This document shows, in pieces, positions 56,413-64,000 of a stretch of 64,000 nucleotides of DNA (within the stretch, counting starts at the first letter, position 1; each line of letters begins with the position of its first letter). A program made the translations under genes and the position numbers. The stretch is from Massospora cicadina (Eukaryota; Entomophthoromycota; Entomophthoromycetes; Entomophthorales; Entomophthoraceae), in contig JAKSZP010005638.1 of NCBI GenBank assembly GCA_022478985.1, positions 25,282-89,281 of the forward strand, in the 5' to 3' direction. A model generated the notes under the pieces. That model was not told the DNA's origin, did no database searches, and saw nothing but the letters and a program-made list of their open reading frames with translations.

Positions 56413-56430
56413 TGGTGCTCACTACAGGGG
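56413..56430 (+). promoter_or_regulatory. Element D primer binding site
   Basis: TGGTGCTCACTACAGGGG, four bases after the 5' LTR. Same 18-mer as in C and T1. Confidence 0.8.
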
Positions 56431-56449
56431 GTCCCTTTACAACAAACCT

Positions 56450-57410
56450 CGTTGCTCTTGAAAAGAAACTAACCAGAGCTTTGTCCCGCCTTGAGGAGCT
56501 TGAATAGCGACCTTAAAAACTCCCCATTAAGGACAAGTTCACCCCTGGTGAAGGGAGCATTGCTACCTTCTCATACGTTATGAAGCTGCTTGGATGGTGC
56601 CACAGATAAACAAAAAGTCTGGCACATCCTTCCTTGTTTAAGCTCTTAGCACAAGAGATGGTTGTACCCAACCAGAACCTTGGGTACACCTGGACAGAGG
56701 TTAAGGAGACTCTTTTGGCTTAATTTGGATTAAAGCAGAGTCTACATAGGGAAAAACAGGCTTTCATGCACCTTAGATTATATGAGGGTGAATCGCTTAT
56801 TACATTTGCTGAACATTTTTACCTCTCTGCACAAAGGTTGTTCGCCTCCAACCTGCTCACCCTTGACGATGCTATCACTTCCCTGTTATCTGGGTTAACT
56901 TATCAGCCCTCTCTATCCAGATATATCTTCTTAGTTAAATGCTACAATACAAATATCTGAAACATCAAGGAGGCTTTGTTAGATGTGAACAAACTCCATT
57001 TATGTGCCACACCAGATGAAGCTGAGGTGAAAACCTTGGATCTAACCATCGAGGAGCATCTGCCTGTTGAACAATTGAGATTGAGGCCACCTGTGCCTAT
57101 CCTCCTTGCTAAACTTGCTCCCTCAGTGCGACATAAGAAGGTTATCACTCCTTCTAATGAATTAAAAGCCCTGTAAGGTTGTAACAACCATATGCCCGCA
57201 CAAGCTAACAACGCCTCTGTGCCTTCTCTTCCAGCCAAGCTAGAAAATGCATTTCCTAAGGCAACCCAATCTTCTGTAGCCATCTCCCCTAATTCCATTG
57301 CAGCTTTGCCCGTTGTTGAGAGTACTCTTGGGGAGGAATCTGAGGGGGGTTATGATGTTGAATATATATTTAGGGAGCACCCACGGAACTAGAGGTTCCT
57401 GATCATTTAA
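56450..57410 (+). pseudogene. Element D gag
   Basis: The capsid region is readable at 56540-56960 (KLLGWCHR-like, WTEVKETLL, then MHLRLYEGESLITFAEHFYL, LLTLDDAITSLLSG). It continues at 56976-57176 (KTLDLTIEEHLPVEQLRLRP) and 57192-57392 (low-complexity linker, then SEGGYDVEYIFREHP). Near 57175 a decayed knuckle is suggested by GCNNH. Three shifts or stops break it. Element F keeps an intact CCHC at the equivalent place. Confidence 0.65.
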
Positions 57411-57599
57411 ATGCTGGAGTCAATTGTAACACCATACCTGAGGGAACGTACCTCAGCCATATTTTAGGATGGCCCAAAGTTATTGATACTGCCAACGATG
57501 GTGATCAATTCTTAGATAGCTTGAATCGCCCTCTTCAGTCAGTCCAGCCCATGAAAACCATTATGGATAACTATCCTGAGACTGCTCGCAAATTAACCT

Positions 57600-57990
57600 C
57601 CACCTTTCAGCTTAAAAAGTCTTAGCTTTGGCACCTAATTTTGGAGGAACACTCAAAAAAGTTGAAGTAGTCATTCAAAAAGTCCAAATAATGGCCATCC
57701 TGGACACTGGCTTCACAGTTAACGTGATCTACATTAAGCTTATCAAGAAGATAAAGTTAGCTCCTGACTTGGAGTACACGCAAGAATTTAAAACTGCAGG
57801 CCCAGATAATACCGTGCTATCAGAGCATACTCTTCCCTTCCCATTTGAATTGGGAAGCTTATCTTAAAAGCCCCTGCGGTGGCTTTGAACAACAACGCCT
57901 ATGATATGCTCATTGGCACCCAATTTAGAATTAGTATGAGGGAATAATCAACATAAAGCAAGGTTTACTATCGCTGCTCAACTATGAAGT
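57600..57990 (+). pseudogene. Element D protease
   Basis: The frame 57628-57867 has VQIMAILDTGFTVNVIYIKL: the active site reads DTGF instead of DTGA. LAPDLEYTQEFKTAGPDNTV follows, and after a stop AYDMLIGTQF, the second protease block. The same order is found in F. Confidence 0.75.
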
Positions 57991-58117
57991 CCCTTTAATC
58001 TTATCCAATAAAGAACCCAGCAAGCACTAATACTCTTGCCTAGTCAAATACCCCTTTTCAGCTATAACTTTACCTTATACCACTTCTGGGCGCAACACAA
58101 AGAAAAGTGACAATTCA

Positions 58118-58414
58118 GTGGATGCTGGGGATGGTATCCCTTTTTATGCTGCATATGAGGTATTAACTAAACCTGGTGAACAACGCGTGGTTGACACTAA
58201 AGCCATGATACAATTTCCACACCACTGCTTGTTTCATATTACAAGTCTGGAGGGCGTTTTTTCCTTGGAGCCTAGGGTACTTACTGGGATATTAGACCCA
58301 GCCTACCAGAGGACTATTACCATTCTATTACGAAACCTCACCAGCAAGGACATGGTCATATCAAAACACCAGGAGATTGGCCGAGGTTTTTCTACTTCCA
58401 GTAGAAGATATTGA
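58118..58414 (+). CDS. Element D dUTPase-like domain (open 98 codons)
   Basis: Residues read DAGDGIPFYAAYEVLTKPGE, then QRVVDTKAMIQFP, HITSLEG, TGILDPAYQRTITILLRN and SKHQEIGRG. These fit the trimeric dUTPase motifs in order: motif 1 (AGYDL-like DAGDGI), the PGE..VDT turn, motif 2 position (SLEG, weak), motif 3 (G-I-L-D-P-x-Y-x-x-x-I, with the aspartate and tyrosine that bind water and uracil kept) and motif 4 (KG-Q-IGQG-like). dUTPases hydrolyse dUTP and limit uracil in cDNA. The glycine-rich motif 5 is not seen. Likely part of pol, not a separate gene; ATG 58118 is internal. Confidence 0.75.
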   Translation: MDAGDGIPFYAAYEVLTKPGEQRVVDTKAMIQFPHHCLFHITSLEGVFSLEPRVLTGILDPAYQRTITILLRNLTSKDMVISKHQEIGRGFSTSSRRY

Positions 58415-58499
58415 ACATATCCACCCCACTGGCTCTATGGCGGATTTGGGGTTACCTACGGATAACCTTGTGTGCACTCTAACTAATGTACATAGATTG

Positions 58500-59460
58500 G
58501 ATAAATTAACCCCAGTCAAATTATAAAAAGTTCATACTTTATTAGATGAATATAACGAAATCTTTTCTAAATCAGACCACGATTATGGTCACATGAAAGG
58601 TTGGTGTCACTCCATCAATGTGGGTGATGCCCACCTATTCAGTCAAAAACCTTACCATAAGTCAAAGGTGTAGAAGAGCAAATGGTGACGGAGCTCCAGC
58701 AATTGCTAGATGCGGGGTTGCTAATACCTTTACAAAGGCCTTGGTCTTCCCCTCTGTTGCTTATCAAGAAGAAAAACGGAGGTCATCAGATTGTTATGGA
58801 CTACCAAAAATTGAATAATCTCACAAAAAAGGATAGTTATCCTATCCCCCAAATTGAAGATTCCCTGGACCAACTCTCTGGACCTAATTTCTTCTCTGCC
58901 ATGGACTTTGCTAGCGGCTATTGGCTATTGACCTTTCCTCTGAAGATCAAGAAAAATGTTCTCTCATTTTTAGTGAGGGTCTCTTCCAACCAACCCAATT
59001 ACCGCAAGTGTTATGTAACATGCCTGTATCTTTTCAGCGTGAGATGGACCATATTTTGTGGGACCTAAAGCTAACATGTGTCATCATGTATTTTGAAAAT
59101 ATCACATATTCTCATGAACCTTTAACAAACATCTTAATCAACTGAAGGAGGTGTTTAAAAGATTACGCAAGTTGAATATTAGTTGAAGCCATCCAAATGT
59201 ACCTTCTCCCAAAAGAAATAGGATTTTCTTGGACACTCCATTTCCAGAAAAAGTTTCCAATCCATGTTAGATAAGATTGAAGCGATTTTGAAGATGCCTC
59301 CCCCTATGAGTCTACAGGATAATAGGGTATTTCTAGGAATAATGGGGTATCACCATCAATTTATCCCCAAATTTGCCCAGATCAACAAACCAATCGTTCG
59401 TTTTTTGAATAAGAACACTTCTTTTAATGGGGTGCTGAACAGAAGCCCTCTTTTGAGACG
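58500..59460 (+). pseudogene. Element D reverse transcriptase
   Basis: 58560-58680 has HDYGHMKGWCHSINVGDAHL, the pre-RT segment. 58682-59068 has TELQQLLDAGLLIPLQRPWS, LLLIKKKNGGHQIVMDYQKL, KKDSYPIPQIEDSLDQLSG and FFSAMDFASGYWLL. After a shift, 58921-59145 gives EDQEKCSLIFSEGLF, and the catalytic box reads MYFENI where YLDDI is expected, so both aspartates are lost. The thumb (FLGIMGYHHQFIPKFAQI) is at 59320-59400. Confidence 0.88.
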
Positions 59461-59856
59461 TTGAAACAACTATTACAACGACGTCCTATCCTGAGACACC
59501 TAGACTATAATAAACCTTTTATTCTGTTTACTGAAACTTCAGACTATGCCATTGGGACCATCATAGCCCAAATAAATAAAAATGGTGTAGATCATCCAGT
59601 ATCCTATTTCTTTAAGATGCTGTCAAAAGCAAAGCGCAATTATAGTGTAACTGAGAAGGAGTGCCTCGCTGTGCTGTTAGCTGTGAAGCTTTACCGCCCT
59701 TTTTTATATGGGACCGCCTTCACTGTGGTTATAGACCACGTTTCATTAAAATGGCTACAAAACATGAAGGAGCTTACTGGTCGGTTAGCTCATTGGGCCT
59801 TAAAGCTCCAGCCTTATGGTATGAAGATTGAACACCGTGCTGGAACCTGTCACTAA
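59461..59856 (+). pseudogene. Element D RNase H
   Basis: 131 open codons with KPFILFTETSDYAIGTIIAQ (first aspartate replaced by E), YSVTEKECLAVLLAVKLYRP, FTVVIDHVSLKWLQ and RLAHWALKLQPYGMKIEHR. The order and spacing are standard. A TAA at 59855 separates it from NVDGLTRLP, the usual tail before integrase. Confidence 0.85.
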
Positions 59857-59868
59857 AATGTTGATGGG

Positions 59869-61110
59869 TTGACGAGGCTTCCAGTCCTTCATTTGGATAA
59901 CAGTGAGGCGAAGAGGTTGCATGATCTATTAATGACCCTAAATGAATGGGAGGATGAGAATGAGCCTGTTCAGAAGATGTTATCCCAGCGCTCCCATAAT
60001 ACAAAAGTGGAGGATGGGAAGTTGTATAAACAAGTGGGGGCAACGTGCTGCCTTACCTTCAGCCTTCAGAACGCGTACCTGCAATCCTAGAAGCTTTCTA
60101 CACCTTGGGGCATGGAGGGGCAAAGAAAACTTTTGATTGGATTAAGGATCGGTACTATTGGGATGGTATGATGGAATCTATTGTTGACGTCTTGGAAGCT
60201 TGCCTTAAGTGTAAGAAGCAATCCAGTTTTTAAGTCTAGATACCAGTATCAACCCACTACCCCCCAACAACCGTTCCACACCATCAGTTTGGATGTAGTA
60301 GGTCCTCTTCCTCAGAATACTAGTAGTAACAAGTTTATTCTAGTAGCTATTGATCGTTTCACCAAATGGGTGGAAGCAGTAGCTCTTCCTGCTCAAATGT
60401 ACATGGCCACAGCCACCTTTTTACATCAATACACTTTCTCTCGACATGGCTACCCCCAATTATTACTCTGCGGTAATGGTAAGAACTTCACCTCAATATT
60501 AGCCAAAATACTTGCCACATCCATGGGGGCCCAACAACTTTTCTCAGCTCCATACAATCTCTCTACCAATGGAATTTTGGAGAAAGAAAATGGTACCCTG
60601 GTATTCATCCTATGAAAAATGGTCTCTCTGATCCACTTCACTGGGATCAATACTTACCCAGTGCCCTCATGGCCTACCTGATTAGTTATCACCAGGGATT
60701 GAAAATGTCCCCATTACATGTCTTAAATGGGTGGTAACCAGGGATTCTTGCTCTCTTAGTAAAGGATGTATTCTCTTCTAGAGTTGAGGAGCCTGATAAA
60801 GTTATGAAACTATTGGTTCAACGCATCATTCAGCTCCAATCAGAGGCAATGACTAACAGATCCAAAGTGGTGACAAAAGAGGGGCAGGCAACAAATGAGC
60901 TCAGAGCTCCCCTACCTACACTCCAAGTATCCAACATGGTATTATACTGCCATAACTGCATCACTCCTAGAAGCGGTAATCTTGGATCAATTTGGGAGGG
61001 TCCCTTCACCTACAAAAGAGGCAATGGATATTATATAAAATTGCTAGCTACTTGAATCATTATCAATCGTGTACATGGCCGCTTCCTCCAGCTTTATTCT
61101 CCCCCCACCA
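59869..61110 (+). pseudogene. Element D integrase
   Basis: The zinc finger (60045-60233) has YTLGHGGAKKTFDWIKDRYY and VLEACLKCKKQ (HHCC). The core (60181-60615) has FHTISLDVVGPLPQNTSSNK, ILVAIDRFTKWVEAVALPAQ, then LLLCGNGKNFTS, where the second catalytic D (usually DNG) reads CGNG, and LFSAPYNLSTNGILEKENGT with the E. 60640-61055 is the C-terminal part (LYCHNCITPRSGNLGSIWEG, PFTYKRGNGYYIKL). No chromodomain is seen before the purine tract at 61116. Confidence 0.88.
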
Positions 61111-61115
61111 TTCTT

Positions 61116-61125
61116 GAGGGGGTGA
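61116..61125 (+). promoter_or_regulatory. Element D polypurine tract
   Basis: gagggggtga directly before TGTCGG of the 3' LTR. The F candidate tract (aagggggaga) is similar. Confidence 0.8.
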
Positions 61126-61878
61126 TGTCGGACATTTGCCCTCTCAGCAGCTGAGGAAGAATGTTTTAGGTCAAAATCAGCCAAAACGAGGAACTGTTGG
61201 TCATTTACGAGTTTCCAATGACCCTAAATGCAATTTTAAGAATAATGGGACTGAAAATATTGGAGATATTGGCCAAAAGACCCTGTCCAATTTTTGGTGG
61301 AACCCCAGTAATCAGGGTAACACCATTATGACACCTGCATGGGCATCAAAAGTAAAACCTGAATGGTTGGATTTTCCTGACCTCACAACGGATCACTGGG
61401 CAACCCTCAGAATGTATTCCCTCACCACCACCAGATCCTTCAAACCACCTATGCGGGGGCCACCCCCTTTTATAAGCGTGGCAGAGGCCCCCAAGGTGAA
61501 TTTATTGCTCTAGTGGTGATTGGTTGAAGTACATCAAAACCTTACTGCATGGGTACATTCTGCCCCAAAACCCCAACCTTCCGTGTACCAAAAATTAAAA
61601 CACTTTTCCAAAGATCTGATAGGATTGTAACCCATATTACCTAAATTGGAAGCATAGAAGCTATTACAAACCTATCCCCAAATTCCCTCCAACCATCAAA
61701 ATCAGTTTAAATCTTTATAATTGAATATTAAGAGCTGTACTTTTCGCTTTATCCTTGCGCTCCTATTAAAATTATAAATAACCAATTTTAATGTAGCGCT
61801 CATTTTTATTTTTATTAAAATCTTTTGAGATCCAGTGGCGTTAGCACCAGTGAGCACCTAAATAGCTGGGTTCCTACA
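61126..61878 (+). repeat. Element D 3' LTR
   Basis: 753 bp, partner of 55654-56408, ending ttcctaca and followed by the second ccatg target copy. Confidence 0.95.
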
Positions 61879-61883
61879 CCATG

Positions 61884-62700
61884 GACTCCATGGGCACCGC
61901 TATATTATACTAGCCGTTAACCATCTCACCAAGTGGTTAGGCCATCTCAGTTCCTGCTGCTATGACTAAGGCCACTGCCTTGCTTCTGTTTTGCTTAATT
62001 TCCACCCAATATGGGTTCCCCAGAGTTCTGCTTTTGGACAATGTGTTGAACATAATTCCAAAGTCACCTAAGAGCTGACCACGCTATTGATACTAACCAC
62101 CTTTTAACAGAACCTTGTAACCCTTCTACTAATGGAGCAGTGGAGCTTGTGAATAATACACTAGTTTTCATTCTCTGCAAGATGGCCACTATGGCCCCAT
62201 GCAATGGAATCACTACCTGTCATCTGCCTTATTAGCCTATTAGATCAGATACCAACAAGTGATCAAAATGTCTTCATTTTAGGCCTATATAGTAGGAAGC
62301 TACAACTAACTGTTACCATCCAACCCTTTATTGAACTTTACCTCTCTGATGCTGCTAAACCTACTGTGAGGGAGTTAGACAATGAAATCATAAGGTTAAA
62401 AGCGCTTGAAACCCAAAAAATGTCCCAGCCATCACCAGGAAGACTATGCGACTTAATGCCAAACATCCAGCTCTACTCTTTTCTCAATAAAGAGGATCTT
62501 ATGCTTATTACCATCATCGCCCTGGTGATTGACTCAAGAAGTTGGTCACTTCTTGGTTGACCCATTGTATAAAGTATAAGGCTGGCTCTTAATACTCCAT
62601 TGTGGATGTTGTTAATGGCACAGTTGTTAACTAAATACATTCCGGGTCCTGTGCACTTATGTTCCCTTAGCTATGATCTTAAGTAGGAAATTTTCAGCAT
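61884..62700 (+). pseudogene. Element J integrase core and C-terminus (fragment 3)
   Basis: Directly continues fragment 2 after D. TISPSG (for DHLTKW) and PAAMTKATALLLFCLISTQ are followed by YGFPRVLLLDNVLN. A linker frame at 62204-62560 then has VRELDNEIIRLKALE and a C-terminal part recalling the integrase end of D. J is heavily decayed, in line with its being the oldest plus-strand layer. Its LTRs are not found. Confidence 0.65.
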
Positions 62701-64000
62701 TTGCGCAAAATAATGTCACAAACAATCTTAGGGTCAGACCAATAAACTGTTCAACCTTGTTTATCCAGGGTTGAGCCTTCTGGAATCAGATGGATTGCTG
62801 CCAGATGAGCCCTTACCCCAAATGGGAAAGGATTGATAAAGGAGTTCAGGAAAAATCAAGGGATGAGTCTCTGTCTTGACGTCAGAAGCCACCTTAAAGA
62901 CACTCACACAGTTGAATGGCAACAATCCTAAAGCTGATCAAAGAAAATGGCTGCAGCTTAACCTCAATACTGGATCAAATAGCCTAAAAAGAGGACTTGA
63001 GTGCCCCATCCACCACAGGACACCTAGTCACCCTATAAATATTGAAAGCTTCAATAATATAGATTATCATATATTTTCCCTAATTAATTTATATCTAATT
63101 TTACCTCTTTTCATAGCTATTAAAATTAGTGCTATATTACAGGAAAAATAATATAAACATGCCCTGAAAAAGTGAAAGTGCCACGTCATCGCCTTTATCC
63201 AGCCATTATGATTAGTCAAACCATCCTAAAGATAAATTACAATTACTATTTTGTACTACTTCAGGCACCCAAAGTTTTTGATATTCAATTTTTCCTTGGT
63301 AGAACCCCAAAAAGTATAGTATTGCTTTCTCTTTTATAGCACTAGTGTTGCCCAACCCATAAAAGGGGAACTCCACACATCTTTATTTGCAATTGAGCCA
63401 AACTAAGGGTTTATAAGGAATGAAAAATTCCCAATATGGCACCTCAACTAACATCTTAAGAAGCCATATCAGAAAGTTAGGAAGCTTTGAAGAAACTTTT
63501 GTCTAGCGCCCGCTTTAACTGGTGGACCATGAAGGACAAATTTGGGGTAGGAGCATCAGCGACATGGGTCATAAAGAGGTATAGTTGTGGTGTTTCTCAT
63601 TTATGATGCCAACGGTGTCCAACGCCTTAATATATATATTAATATTTTCTCTATATCATCCTTTCTTTTCCTGAGGTCTCTTCAATTTCTGGATTCACAG
63701 CATGGACTTTTGTTCTCACTTTATTAGCAAAGAGTTGATTAGCATAGCATCACTTTTACAACAAAAGTGATAAGTAATATATCAAGCATTGAGTTTATTG
63801 TCCAAGGGCCTTATGCTCCGTTAAAATACTTTTCTGTTTGGTTTGCACTATCCTTAAATTTATTAGGATAAGATAACCTTTCTGTGGCGCCTCAAAATTG
63901 ACGGTGCAGTGTCAAAGAATTTAACTATCTATGAAAAATTTATTCTCATCATTCAAAGCAGGTAACAATACATAGTATAAATCAACGTAGGGCTTGCAGA
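62701..64000. other. No recognisable gene
   Basis: AT-rich. A frame at 62876-63151 has no motif. At 63436 a possible start reads MAPQLTS, and after two stops LLSSARFNWWTMKDKFGVGA follows, which could be the N-terminus of another gag but is too little to call. Possible J LTR sequence cannot be verified without a partner. Confidence 0.3.

Larger units (their letters stand above)
55654..61878 (+). mobile_element. Element D: Gypsy retrotransposon with dUTPase-like domain
   Basis: LTRs 55654-56408 and 61126-61878 (755 and 753 bp) with TGTTGTACATT / TGTCGGACATT starts and TTCCTACA ends. An exact 5-bp duplication, ccatg, flanks it (55649-55653, 61879-61883). Order on the plus strand: primer site, gag, protease, dUTPase-like domain, RT, RNase H, integrase, purine tract. 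It lacks a visible chromodomain. Many stops make it inactive, but it is the reference that lets the older relative F be followed across the window. Confidence 0.95.

Noticed and set aside
1..64000. CRISPR arrays, prokaryotic operons, phage or host defence genes
   Set aside because: No short regularly spaced repeats, no ribosome-binding-site-led gene strings; every recognisable protein motif belongs to a retrotransposon.

Overview
This 64-kb window is eukaryotic DNA made almost entirely of nested, mostly decayed retrotransposons. I see no host single-copy gene, rRNA, tRNA, CRISPR array or prokaryotic operon. The repertoire is chromodomain Ty3/Gypsy elements (chromoviruses), a second Gypsy lineage without an obvious chromodomain, a LINE with a C-terminal zf-RVT-like zinc finger, and short non-autonomous LTR elements. 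That mix would fit a TE-rich filamentous fungus, perhaps a basidiomycete, but the assignment is an inference and a plant or other eukaryote is not excluded. Element letters below are my own.

Layout. A (1650-7590, minus) and B (9362-19512, minus; 5-bp target duplication tcaga) are two copies of one gag-less chromovirus family. B has been hit twice: by a compact LTR element T1 (11622-13905) inside its integrase/RNase H region, and by a LINE-like fragment K1 (16987-18913) inside its 5' LTR. A second, incomplete T copy lies at 21324-22519. From about 23.9 to at least 42.5 kb runs one old minus-strand Gypsy element, F. It has been split by a 5'-truncated LINE (25654-26965), by a non-autonomous LTR element G (28840-36037) that itself carries the young chromovirus H (29914-35293), and by a long LINE L (36690-41980, exact 18-bp target duplication). 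F can be followed across all these breaks because its translated pieces line up in order with the less decayed plus-strand element D.

From 42.6 kb: a second LINE ORF1-like relic K2, a degenerate plus-strand Gypsy E (about 44.3-49.6 kb), and an old plus-strand Gypsy J of which only integrase pieces remain. J's integrase was hit by element C (49694-55573, minus, tsd ccctc, both LTRs 497 bp) and by element D (55654-61878, plus, tsd ccatg). The last 1.3 kb has no recognisable gene.

How the parts relate. C, D and F carry, between protease and reverse transcriptase, a domain that reads as a trimeric dUTPase relative; this is the most interesting coding observation. C, D and T1 share an identical 18-nt primer-binding-site candidate directly after the 5' LTR, suggesting that the small T elements borrowed the replication machinery of the C/D type. 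All pol genes are interrupted; the best preserved coding stretches are the LINE L reverse transcriptase (558 codons open), the C gag and RNase H, and the H RNase H region.
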